Origin: Melieria omissa
Taxonomy: Eukaryota; Arthropoda; Insecta; Diptera; Ulidiidae
Direction of reading: 5' to 3'
Length of the DNA stretch: 64,000 nt
Assembly (NCBI GenBank): GCA_963971225.1
Contig: OZ020270.1
Coordinates: 28,829,123 to 28,893,122 of the forward strand
Shown piece after piece: positions 22,902 through 33,135 of this stretch. Position 1 is the first letter of the stretch, and each line of letters begins with the position of its first letter. The notes under the pieces were generated by a model that worked only from the letters and a program-made list of their open reading frames with translations, did not search any database and was not told where the DNA came from. Made by a program: the position numbers and the translations under genes.

Positions 22902-24607
22902 CAGTGCTGCCGAACGTACTACTATAGTAGTATTTTACTACTATTTCATCATCTGTACTACCGTACTACCCACAGGCCGATTGTACTACTATTTTCTGAA
23001 ATATAAGTTTTAGCTATTTAATTTTCATGTTTTAGGTAAGGCTATTAGAAAAGAATATAAAAAAATGTTGCCGAACTGAACATTGCCGAAGCACGAAGTT
23101 TAGACCGATCTTGCCGTTTTTTATTTCTAACCAAATATCCTTGGTTTGTGAGCAACTGTATCACATCTGTTTTCGTATGTTTCGTTGTAGAGTTACCGTT
23201 GTGCGACTAAAGTGACAATTGCACCTTTTTTAACCGCGTTGCAAAATGCTGTTCGTACAATACTTAACATTGTTGTAATCACATAATACACATAAGCTTT
23301 TGATAAAGTGATAAACTTTAAGCAGCGCAACGGATGCGATACCCAAAAATTAACGTCGTGAAATAATAGAGTAAATTACTGTATTTAAATACAAAATAAC
23401 TTAATATTTTTGAATATTCTTGTAAGAATCTTTTAAAATTTGATAAAGACAATAAAGTGGTTGTTGGGACGTCGCCAAGTCAGAAAAAATTAAACTGAGC
23501 TCAAACGTGTAATTCGCAATCATTGAAATATGCTGATAAAAGTGTATAAAATCGTTCGATTTCTCTTGGGATTGGCATTTTTATTCAACCAGTGCAAATT
23601 GGGGACAAATTCCATTGGATTGGAATAAAAAAAAAAATAATTATTAAATTAAAAAATTCAATTCAAAGTATGCTCAAAATTATCCCATTCTTAATTATGC
23701 CATTTGAAAGAAAATATAAATGAAAAATATTGTTCGTCGTGCTTTGTTGCTTTGTTTTGGTGTTGATTGGTTTCTCTTGTTTGTTTTTTTTTATTTTTTT
23801 ATAGAAATATCTTCAAAATGGGGTTTATAGAGTATATCCGTAGACAAATAATTATAAATCGGACTGACTTAGGCGGGAAATTGTACATATTCTAGTAATG
23901 CAAATATCAAGCTACTACTACTAGTAATGCAAATATTACTACTAGCTAGTCGCTTAGGTCGACTTTAGTTAAGGGTGCTTGAAAAGGATAAATCCAAAAA
24001 ATTTATCTCCTACCATAGTTCCCCTAATTGAAACATTTAATTGAAGAACATAATGTTGAAGTTCTAGAAGCGGAATAAAGGGCATTGCGAAATCGGAACT
24101 TGAGTCGAAAATCTTGGTTTATAACCATTTTGGGGATGTTTTAGAAAAAAACACGATATTAATGAATTTATGTTTCCGCTTCTTTGACAGTTTATTGGTA
24201 CTGTAATTGCGTTTCCGCATAGTAGTCCGAAGTAAATTTAATTAAAGATTAGAAAAGAAAATGTTAACTGAACGCTGCTGTCCACTCGATTTATCTACGA
24301 AAAGTTTATTAGGAGAAACTTTTACGGAAAAAAGGGATCCACCAAAAAACTTACTTTAAGTATATAATTAAAACATATAAAATTTGTTTATATGAATTTC
24401 TTTAACTGAATTACATTGTCTCTTTCACATTTGTATAAATAAAATTGTTAATGTGTTTTGAAACTTAGTATTTGATTTAGTGGTTGATGAATCCTTGCGG
24501 TTTTTACACTGTTAAGAAAACATGCATATGTACTACTCAAAGTTCATAAATACTACCCAAAAATCGTAATTTGTACTAGTGAAAAAAATTTGAAAACGGC
24601 AGCACTG
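22902..24607. mobile_element. Non-autonomous hAT element, 1706 bp, in gag of C
   Basis: Terminal inverted repeats CAGTGCTGCCG / CGGCAGCACTG are flanked by a perfect 8-bp duplication, GTCGGCAG (22894-22901, 24608-24615), diagnostic of hAT. GTACTAC-type words recur near both ends and may be subterminal transposase sites. The interior is A/T rich, with no open frame over 60 codons, so the element depends on another copy's transposase. Confidence 0.9.
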
Positions 24608-24961
24608 GTCGGCAGCCCCTACAATCTTGTTCCTAATGATAGCCACTGCTTGATAATGACGGGAGCTGCCCTCGTATCTTTCAAAAATTTTGTAGGCAGC
24701 ATGTGCTGCCTGTCTCCAAGAGACATAATGCAGCTGTTCCCCGCGGAATTCAGGCAGAGACTTCACCAAGTCCAACGACTCGTCGCAGTCTACGCCGTCC
24801 CTGATCGTCACTGGTTCGTATTCGACGATTGCCGTAGGGGTCTCTAGGGTCGCCAGTCTATTAGTCAGGTCGTTTACGGTAGCCCGGAATTCGGCCCTAG
24901 TTTGCTCTGTTGCGGCTTTTATAGCCGCGTTTAGCAACTGCTGAACTACTTGTACCTCCAT

Positions 24962-25553
24962 TGAAGAACAAATTTTAAAAATTCTATTGAAAAATTCTAT
25001 TGAAAAACTATATTGAAATGAAATCGTTTGAAATCGTTGCTGGGCACTTCACTTACATAAATCTAATGAACGAAAGCATGCTCGGTGTAATAAAATTCGA
25101 AAGTCCAATAAAATTCCACTTCAAATTCTTCCTATTCTTGATTGCTCCGGTCCTGCAGTTTTCCCTCGTTGGCGACGCCTCGGCTTGGCGTGCAATGCCT
25201 TATGTTCTTTTGCACTTTAGGTTTGATTTTTTGCACGATTGTTTACCTTTGTTTGATTTTTGTGTTGGAAACTTTTGTTTTGTTTGAATGTTTTTTGTTT
25301 TTTAGTTTTTGAAAATTGGTTTTGTTTGTTTGATTTTTGCGTTGGAAACTTTGTTTTGTTTGAATGTTTTTTGTCTTTTAGTTTTTGAAAATTGTTTTTG
25401 TTTGTTTGATTTTTGCGTTGGAAACTTTGTTTTGTTTGAATGTTTTTTGTCTTTTAGTTTTTGAAAATTGTTTTGTTTGTTTTTTGCACTCACACGCGGG
25501 TTCGTGCACTCGGGCCACTTCTAACTATCCTTTACCAGGACTTTTTGTGTGTG
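24962..25553 (-). other. 5' leader of element C
   Basis: Untranslated leader between the PBS and the gag ATG. It is dominated on the plus strand by T/G-rich repeats (separate entry). The gag-proximal part is A-rich on the sense strand. Confidence 0.6.
25245..25475 (-). repeat. Three tandem 76-77-bp repeats in the leader of C
   Basis: Units marked by TGYGTTGGAAAC at 25261, 25338 and 25414 (plus strand) are nearly identical. Gypsy, ZAM and Idefix carry repeat-rich insulator sequences in the same leader position. I see no clear Su(Hw) core here, so insulator function is only a suggestion. Confidence 0.8.
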
Positions 25554-25571
25554 GCCCCACGTTGGGCGCCA
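25554..25571 (-). other. Primer binding site of element C, tRNA-Lys type
   Basis: On the minus strand TGGCGCCCAACGTGGGGC follows the 5' LTR, its first T overlapping the LTR end. It matches the complement of the 3' end of insect tRNA-Lys(CUU) as I recall it. Confidence 0.75.
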
Positions 25572-25907
25572 GTTAAATAAAACGAAGTTTATTTTATTTG
25601 TCCGTCTTTATTTTAAGCACTATGTGCTTCTGTGGTTGCATTAAGACTAACTAAATTAAGACCGACTAAGCTAAGATTGACTAAACAACGCAACGAACGA
25701 ACGACCATGGCAGGAATTCTCCAATTACAGTGCCGGCTACGCCGGGCAATGCCACCATACCAGCGGTGGTCAATGGCAAATTATGCTACATCAGCGCTAT
25801 GGAACGTCGAGCGGATGCGCGTGCGAGCACTGACTTCTGCGAATACGGCGGCGGCGACGGCGATGGTGACAACGGCAAGGTTGCGTGATTATGCTTACGT
25901 GCTAACT
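25571..25907 (-). repeat. 5' LTR of element C
   Basis: 337 bp, the same length as the 3' LTR with 8 substitutions. Ends AGTTA...TAACT, followed by the TACA duplication at 25908-25911. Confidence 0.88.
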
Positions 25908-25911
25908 TACA

Positions 25912-26097
25912 TAAGCAGCTGTAAACACTCTGCGCGCGCTTTTCTGCACATATTCTCGCACCTCTCTCTGTGCAATATTTACACACTCCATTTCCCTTTC
26001 TCTTCTTTGTGCTTTGTACACGAGATAAACAGCAAACAGCCCAGCTGCTGTGTACATTCGCGTGTGCACATAGTCACGCATTTCCCTTTTGTGCTAT
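25912..26097. other. Spacer between elements C and P1
   Basis: 186 bp without an ORF or recognisable motif. Its last seven bases, GTGCTAT (26091-26097), are the left target duplication of P1. Confidence 0.5.
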
Positions 26098-26103
26098 CAC
26101 TAA

Positions 26104-26883
26104 TGGCCAAACTCCATAAAGCGCGTTTCAGGCGTTCGGGGTTTGTCGTGTTATGGCGTTTCTCTCGTTATTCGCGTTGCAAATGGTCAAACTCCATAAA
26201 GCGCGTTTCACGCGTCAGCTTCTTCTTCTTACGTCAGTTGATGCTAGTTTTTAATTGGCAAACTGCTGATTGATTTCGTTGTGAATTGTGAAAAACAACG
26301 AAATGAAATTGCTATACGACGTTATAGACTTTATAGAATTTACTGATTTCATTTTAAACACATTAAATGCATATCGAACATTGCAAAAAATAAAATAAAA
26401 GATTCAGTTGAATTCAATTTGTAACAATTTATTTCACAGGGATGAGCAAAATTCGATCGACAACGAATAAGCTATCGAATTTCCAATACAGAGAAGACTA
26501 AGTTTCGTCTGTCAAAGAATTATGCTAATTTTTAGGAATTTCTCCACATTTTATGTTAAAATATTGAATTTCAAATGTTTCTTAAATGTATTTAATAGCT
26601 TTCGTGTAAAATAAATGCATCCGACTTTTGCGATAACACAAGTTTGTTATCGGCATTACCATTCAACCACATAATGTATGACATCTTTAGGAGCTCTGTC
26701 AGCTGTTTGACGTCGTTTAACGAGAAACGCGAGAGAAAGTTGAAAATAGTTCAACTTTTGCCGCGTTTCGGGCGTAGTCATGGAGTTTGCTTCATACAAA
26801 TACACTGATTCAACTTTTTCTCGAAACACGAGAAACGCCAAAAACCACGATACGCCTGAAACGCGCTTTATGGAGTTTGGCCA
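26104..26883. mobile_element. TAA-target MITE 1 (780 bp) inside the P1 terminus
   Basis: Inverted repeats of at least 32 bp, starting TGGCCAAACTCCATAAAG, lie at both ends. TAA flanks it at 26101-26103 and 26884-26886. A further partial copy of the repeat lies inside near 26182. The TWA target suggests PIF/Harbinger. It has no meaningful ORF. Confidence 0.85.
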
Positions 26884-26886
26884 TAA

Positions 26887-27510
26887 GGGCGCTGTTATGC
26901 AGACGGTCAAATGACCGTCGGTCACGATAGTAGTTGTTGCTTCAATGTAAAATGAAAAATTGAGAGAGAAAGCGGGAGAGTAAAATTTGACCGCGTCGGT
27001 CAAAAATGATGAGGCTCTCGATGCCAAATCATGCGATCAAAACAGTGTTGCGTTGTGAAATTATTCACAACACAAGTGTTTTCGGAACAAAATGGCACAC
27101 TTGTCGCGAAAATATGTATCTAATGACGGAAAAAATGGTTCGTAGCAACCCTCATCGTTTGTTTACATTTGTGTAAACACTTTCTGATGACTCTCCTGTG
27201 TTCGTCCCGCCAAAATACAACTTTTTTGGCGTATGCGTTGCCAAATTTAAGTGCTTCTAAGCCAATATCCATTTTTATTTATTTAATTTCACAAGACTTC
27301 GTTCAGGCAGTGTTGCTAAGAACAGAAAAACGCAGCGTCGAAATGAAAAAGTACGGAAAAAGTGCTGCAAGTAAGCGAAAAGTGTACTGGTGACCGGCGA
27401 TCAAATGACCGTCTGCATAACAGGGTTTTGGCACAGAGTAGAAAAAACAAAACGAGAGCGTAAAAAGTATCGTGACCGACGGTCATTTGACCGTCTGCAT
27501 AACAGCGCCC
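26887..27510. mobile_element. TAA-target MITE 2 (624 bp) next to MITE 1
   Basis: Perfect inverted repeats of about 43 bp, starting GGGCGCTGTTATGCAGACGG, enclose an A/T-rich core. TAA stands on both sides (26884-26886, 27511-27513), the left one shared with MITE 1. A partial internal copy of the terminal repeat lies at about 27392-27425. The TWA target again points to PIF/Harbinger. Confidence 0.88.
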
Positions 27511-28387
27511 TAAGCAAATAAACACATAGAGGTACCACGCGGTACAAAATTTTTCGGTCACGCAAATCTAGCACAGTAGGTCCCACACGTACTTCGGCTA
27601 TACGAAGTTTTGTCGCTGGCTTCGCCAAACTTCAATTTTCGAAGTTCATCTTCATTCTTTGTGGGATGTTCGACAAGGAACATCAATTGCAAGCTGTGCT
27701 GTGCTGATGAGCACGAAACGGCGCGCCGCGGCGTATCGTTTGCAAATTCGAATATGCAAGGGTGTGTGTCCGTGTGAAAATAAATGTGCGTGTTGCTTGT
27801 GTATGCGCTGAGGTGAATGAAAACAATACGAGCAACTGCACAAGATAAAAATCAAATTGAATTTCCATGGCTTTCGGTTCTGCTATGAAAAATGAACCAT
27901 GTGAATTCGCAAACGCGTACAGTAGAGTGTGCGTTCCTATTGATAAAAAACCAAAACCATGAATTTCTGCTGTGCAATGTTGGCATTCATGTAGGCTACG
28001 TTGCCTTCTGACCTAATAAAATTCATACCGATAAATTTTTAAATTCATATATTAACAGCAACATATTATTATTTATTATTATCATTTCCTTAAAATTTAT
28101 ATTATTTAGCAGTTTTGTGTTCTTTAGTATTTTTATTTTATTCTTATTTTTCGGTTTACTTGCAATTTTCTCTTTGAGCCAAATGCAATTTATTCTTAGC
28201 AAAATTATTAAAAAGTAATCTAATATAAATTGCTTATGTTCCCTACAAGTAGACGGTTCTGAAAACCACATTTTGTATTCATCTACTTTTGTTACGTTTG
28301 CAACACACAAATTGTACAAAAGCTTTTTTATATTGGAGGAATGAGGGGTTGCCTTAAAAAACGTATGAAATGTGTTGTAAATGATTT
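27511..28387 (-). other. 3' terminal region of P1
   Basis: Non-coding end of P1: the rest of the terminal repeat, one subterminal GGTCCCACACG...CTTCGGC copy near 27570-27600, then A/T-rich sequence up to the transposase. It is nearly identical to the P2 3' end (48099-48810) and lacks the repeat inserted there. Confidence 0.75.
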
Positions 28388-30631
28388 TTAAAACAAAAAA
28401 AATGAGTCGATTGGAGCTTTTAGTTTTAAACTACTGTTAAAATAGTTGAAATTTTTGAAAAAGATAAACATTTCGTTTCCTTGTAAATTACAAAGCTCAT
28501 CTTTTATTAACTTTTTGCAGTTATGACAGTCAAATTTTTCAATAGTTTTCATCAATATGAAACCAGAGAAATAACGAAGGGAACCATCACTCATATGTTC
28601 ATTTTTTATAATCCCTAAGGCATTTGAAGAATTCGCTTTCTCTGCATCAGATATGTCCTTTGATAAGCAAAATTCTTCACCGAACTCTTGATTTATAGCA
28701 TTTTGAGTTTCATTGTCAATTTCAAACAAACTGGTATTATTGTCAATTGTTATAAATGAACCTTCGTCAGTTGGTTCACAATTGGAGGTTCCTGCCGTAA
28801 ATGCTATTATTTTCATTGAGATCATTTTCGCAAGAATTTGGTCAAACTCAAAAAGTGAAGGATTATTGTTTGTAACTCCTCTTTTTCTTACCAAATAAAA
28901 AAGATTTTCAAGCGGGTCTTGATTAAGTCTTGATAATAAAAGAAAATTGGATTTTTCCGCCCAGATATCTTGTGAAAGAGACAAAAAGGAAATAATTGAT
29001 AAAACTATACCATTTAAACAGTATACCGTTTTCGGATACTGACAACTTTTGATATAGTTTTTCATTTCCTTCAAATAATTTTCGATATTGTTATTCTCAC
29101 GAAGAGCTGATCGGAAAGGATTTTTATCAAAAAGAACATGGCTATTCAAACAATCAAAAAGTCTGTTTATTTTTTCAATAAATATAGCTGTGGACAAAGC
29201 TTTCTCTTTGCAATCATTATAACAGCCATTTTCAACCAAAGATTTTATGGCTGCGGATACAGTATGGCTAAATATTTGAGTTGCGTATTTAACCTTCATT
29301 TTTTCAAATGAATTAGGATAAATATGTTTTTTTGTCAATTTGGGACAAAGGCGGGTTGAATTGTTTTTATCTAATTCATATAACCTGCAAATAATTGACC
29401 AAGAAATTTGTCCATCAGGCGAAGTGATATCATTTCATGTTAAAATATTTCTTAGTGATTTTATTAGATGGGGAACATCGTACAGTGCATAATCAACAAA
29501 GCCCACAACTTCATCATTAAACAGATTGTACTGTAAATGTTTTCTGACAGAAAATTCATCGAACATCAAAACAGCTTCTCGTTCGTCGATATTCATAACT
29601 TGAAAAATTTTTTCAAGCGTGCTAAACAATTTTTGGCTTATGCCTGGCTGCAATGATTTTATTGGAGCCCATCTTAGCAACGACGTTTTAGAAGGTAAAT
29701 TTAATTTCAGTTCGTCGCTTAGGAATTGGTAAGAAGCTGCAGAATTAGAGAACATGCTTTGTGCTATAACTTTTTCTTTTTCTTGCCAAACAACTCTTTT
29801 CTTTAGTAACATTTTACAAAATATGGCAGTATTATCGGACAAAGATTTCTTAGCGACAAAATCATCAAATGCCTGTTCTATATTAGTCGCTCTTATTTTT
29901 TCGTTTCTTTATTCTTACTTATTCGAAAGCAAATTTTTCTGTAATTTTACAATCTTTCTCTTTTGGTCATAAATAATTTTTTTTTGTTTTTTAATTTCAC
30001 CGCATGCGTCCCAATATTTCTTTCTGTAAAAAGCTTCGTTTTGTTCCCTTTTTAAACAATAAGTGCAGTATTGGTCTTCTTCATCTTTTTTTATTTCCGT
30101 TTCCAAATTGTTGGACAAATTTTTCCACGCATTATTTCTGCAAGGATCCTCAAAAGCCAACAAATCTGCAATATCTCCCACAGTGTCCATTGAAGAGTCT
30201 GACAATTGTATTGGATCACCACAATTTTTAAATTCTGCGAAAGGAAGTGCTTGACGTTGAATCGAAACATATTGATCAATTTCATCCTCTATTTCATTGA
30301 AATCAAATAAATGGGGTGAGCTCTCTGTGTTACTTTGGGAAGTTATTTTTTTTAGGTTCAGGTTGAGAGTTGGTATAGCGTTCTTTTTAAGAAGTCTGTT
30401 ACCAATAAACTTAGGTTCAAAATGGTTATCACAAATAAATGCCTTGTCGATATTTTCATCTTTTTTGAGATTGCATTTTGCGATCCATTTATTTCTGAAA
30501 TATTCATTTTTCGGAAATTTAAAAAGCCGAACTTTAAGAGACCCGTAATCATTCCTATAGCTCCTTTGACAGGAAAAAATAGCGCATTTCTTGTTATTTT
30601 TACGCTTTTTGTCGGAATTACTTATATTCAT
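28388..30631 (-). pseudogene. P-element-type THAP transposase of P1 (three internal stops)
   Basis: One reading frame of 748 codons (P transposase is about 751 residues) starts at the ATG at 30631. Residues 16-71 form a THAP finger (C16, C21, W49, C67, H70, F71), followed by an AIPTLN box. A basic coiled-coil-like stretch lies near residues 215-238. The catalytic part follows, with LMFDEFS and DVPHLIKSLRN motifs (about 29430-29560) and a late RLNQDPLENLFYLVR motif (about 28885-28935), all known from P/THAP9 transposases. Two TAA codons near 29912-29920 and a TGA near 29435 interrupt it without a change of frame. I found no convincing intron that would remove them. Confidence 0.85.
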
Positions 30632-30689
30632 GATAAAAACTTGATGACGTTAATACGAGTAAAATGAAGTCAAGTTTCAAAAAAAGGGT

Positions 30690-31016
30690 CGTCAACAAAA
30701 TTGTTTAGGGATTCAACCACGTCAGAATTCGCTTAAATGTTTAAATTTAAACAAATTGTTTGGGATTCAACCACGTCAGAATTCGCTTAAATTTGTAAAT
30801 TTAAACAAATTGTTTGGGATTCAACCACGTCAGAATTCGCTTAAATTTGTAAATTTAAACAAATTGTTTGGGATTCAACCACGTCAGAATTCGCTTAAAT
30901 TTGTAAATTTAAACAAATTGTTTGGGATTCAACCACGTCAGAATTCGCTTAAATTTGTAAATTTAAACAAATTGGTTGCGATTCACCCACGTCAGAATTC
31001 GCTTAAATTTGTAAAC
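30690..31016. repeat. 54-bp satellite of P1, left block (about six units)
   Basis: Units of about 54 bp contain GGGATTCAACCACGTCAG, then AATTCGCTTAAAT and a TTTAAACAAATTG linker. The array is cut at the TTAA of its last linker by the element starting at 31021 and continues at 37284. Confidence 0.9.
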
Positions 31017-31503
31017 TTAAGGGGAGGTTCTCCTCTTTTTTTCAAAAAATCAATTTTTTTTTTTGATGAAATGAAAGGTATGAATGTCGAGAATATGTGT
31101 GCAAAAGGATTTTTCGATCCGCAGCATATTTATCGCATAGGAGCGTCTCTGATGCGTCGAACTTTCGCGCGCGGAGGAACGCTCTGGTGCTATTTTACTG
31201 CGCGGCCAAAGATGTTTACGCGTTTATCTCAAAACCATTTTTTTCATCCTAACGTCAAGCGTAACTCATGATCTACGTATCCGAGTTACTTCATCTATAG
31301 CATTTCTTAAAGGGTATGATTTTTTATATGACTTATACCTAAAACAAATATAAACAAATGTGTAATAATAGTCTTTTAACAAAAGAAAAGTCGAAAAAAA
31401 GATGGTAAAAATTGAACTTTTTCTATGATTATGCATAAATTAGATGATGTTTTATAAAAATTATTCAAAAATAGGTATAAGTCATAGGGAATTTAATATT
31501 CTT

Positions 31504-31538
31504 TCAGTCACCGACTAACTCTCGTGCCGAACAGACGT
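31504..31538 (+). promoter_or_regulatory. Internal LINE promoter: initiator plus downstream element
   Basis: TCAGTC matches the fly initiator with A+1 at 31506. AGACGT occupies +28 to +33 exactly, matching the downstream promoter element. Fly LINEs such as I and jockey use this TATA-less internal arrangement. Confidence 0.8.
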
Positions 31539-31689
31539 CTGTTTTTTCGCTTCGCAGTGTTTAGTTGCTTTTTCTCCACATTTGCTTTCGCGCTTGCGCA
31601 TTTGACTCTACCCAAATCTCCTCGTCTATCTTCACTCATTCGCGTCTACATTCACATATTGCATAACAAGTGATTTTTACACGCGCAAA

Positions 31690-33078
31690 ATGGCCCCTGG
31701 GCCACCGAACATCGAGGCAAATCGGTTTGCCTTACTAGACCCGGACCCTGGCCCAAAAAAAAAACGAAAAGCTGGAACAAGTGCCTCCGAAGTTCATTTC
31801 CCTCTGCTCCCAGAAGTAAAAACCGACGACCCGAAATTCCTACTCATGGATTCAACTGATCCGGCTAAACCTCTTTCATCTTATTCGTGCTTTGCTATCC
31901 ATCGCGCCATCAAACAGATCAGTAGTGAGGTTCACTCCATATCTACCCTACGCGACGGAAAATTACTTTTACTCGTTAGAAGTAACGAAATTGCAAAAAA
32001 GTTTATTAAAGCAAAACAGTTGGCCGGTATTTGTGCGGTTACAGCCACCTTTCACAATTCACTAAATCATGTCAAAGGTACAGTTTACGCCCCTTTTCTC
32101 AACAATGTTTCAGAGGAAGAAATAGTTAACGAGCTTAGCTCCCAGGGAGTGGTCGCAGCATTCAAATTTCAAAGAACTGTCGACGAGAGTAGCCGCCCTA
32201 CGGGAGTGGTCCTACTAACTTTCAATCTCTACAAGTTACCCAGTAAAATTGATATCGCCTGGTGTAAGGTATTAGTTCGACAATATATACCGTCTCCTAT
32301 GCGCTGCAAATCTTGTCAGCTTCTTGGGCACACTGCAAAGCATTGTAATCGTTCCCCAGTCTGTGGCAACTGTTCTCTTCCACCCCACTCTCCGTTAAAC
32401 TGTACACGCATATTTTGCACCAACTGCTCAGCTGAACACCCTTCCTCTTCAAGAGAATGTCCCAAATTCCTCCAAGCCAAGGAAATAATAAAAATAAAAA
32501 CAACGACCAAATGTTCCATGCGGGAAGCAATCAAAATACATAAACAACAATCGAATCTCTCCTTCCCATCCAGTAGCTCCTACGCCGCCACCGTGTCCAA
32601 CACAAACACCAAAACCAACAATCATCAATCAGGTCACATGGCCACAAACAAAAACGAAAATTCCACTGTCACTAACAATTGTACTAACAATAAAATTCCC
32701 AACAATACTTTAAATGATAATAGTTCCACCAAAGAAGACAAATCGACAAAAAATAAACCTACATTTCACAGCACCCCTCTTCAACATTTCACTTCTCCGA
32801 CGCGATTAACCACCCCACCTCTACCAAACTCTCCTCCTACCACCAAAACACAAACCAGTAAATATAGTCTCAGCACTCGCTCTTCCAGCTCAGATCTTCC
32901 AAACTCTCCATCACCTAGTAACAAACTCTCCACTGATCACATGACCCCAGACACAAACGCACTCAATTTCTCTCCCATAACTTCTCCCAATCCGCTCCAA
33001 ACACTGTACTCACCTCTTCCTTCTCTATCTAAAGTACTCGCTTCTCAAGATCCCGATATGTCAAACGATAATATATAA
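31690..33078 (+). CDS. LINE ORF1: nucleic-acid-binding Gag-like protein with CCHC fingers
   Basis: 462 residues from the first ATG (AAAATGGCC context). A basic KKKRK patch lies near residue 20. The middle has an RNA-recognition-like segment. Three cysteine-histidine clusters (CKSCQLLGHTAKHC, CGNCSLPPHSPLNC and CTNCSAEHPSSSREC) span about residues 206-258. The remainder is low-complexity Ser/Thr/Asn/Pro. In the I family ORF1 binds the element RNA into particles. Drosophila I ORF1 is somewhat shorter. The frame is intact and ends 57 bases before ORF2. Confidence 0.9.
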   Translation: MAPGPPNIEANRFALLDPDPGPKKKRKAGTSASEVHFPLLPEVKTDDPKFLLMDSTDPAKPLSSYSCFAIHRAIKQISSEVHSISTLRDGKLLLLVRSNEIAKKFIKAKQLAGICAVTATFHNSLNHVKGTVYAPFLNNVSEEEIVNELSSQGVVAAFKFQRTVDESSRPTGVVLLTFNLYKLPSKIDIAWCKVLVRQYIPSPMRCKSCQLLGHTAKHCNRSPVCGNCSLPPHSPLNCTRIFCTNCSAEHPSSSRECPKFLQAKEIIKIKTTTKCSMREAIKIHKQQSNLSFPSSSSYAATVSNTNTKTNNHQSGHMATNKNENSTVTNNCTNNKIPNNTLNDNSSTKEDKSTKNKPTFHSTPLQHFTSPTRLTTPPLPNSPPTTKTQTSKYSLSTRSSSSDLPNSPSPSNKLSTDHMTPDTNALNFSPITSPNPLQTLYSPLPSLSKVLASQDPDMSNDNI

Positions 33079-33135
33079 AATCTTAACTCTCTTTACTTTA
33101 TCAATCACTTTCAAACTTTAGCCCCTCTGTTTACA

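Larger units (their letters stand above)
21988..24961 (-). pseudogene. gag: Gag of element C, interrupted by a hAT insertion
   Basis: ATG at 24961. An N-terminal coiled region is followed by a SLPEFRGE / SWRQAAHAAY core typical of errantivirus Gag, cut at 24608 by the hAT. The frame resumes at 22901 across the duplicated target and runs to 21988. The C-terminal half is rich in Pro, Arg and Asn, with acidic patches before the slippery site, and lacks a zinc knuckle. Apart from the insertion I see no break. Confidence 0.85.
13780..25907 (-). mobile_element. Errantivirus-like element C, both LTRs, TACA target duplication
   Basis: Minus-strand Ty3/gypsy element with 337-bp LTRs (13780-14116 and 25571-25907), a tRNA-Lys-type PBS, gag, pol, env and a polypurine tract. 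It is flanked by TACA on both sides (13776-13779, 25908-25911). The LTRs differ at 8 sites. The body is enlarged by a 3.58-kb tandem duplication and a 1706-bp hAT insertion. Gag is only interrupted by the hAT, pol has one frame break near the RT active site, and env has one nonsense codon. It is a separate family from A/B although the protein plan is related. Confidence 0.9.

Noticed and set aside
27316..27868. Several 60-80-codon minus-strand frames near the P1 left end
   Set aside because: They lie in MITE 2 and P-like terminal repeats and recur at P2 because the repeat recurs. No protein similarity recognised.
30756..31271. 171-codon frame with an 18-residue peptide repeat
   Set aside because: It is the 54-bp satellite read in frame (54 = 3 x 18) and runs on into the TTAA element.
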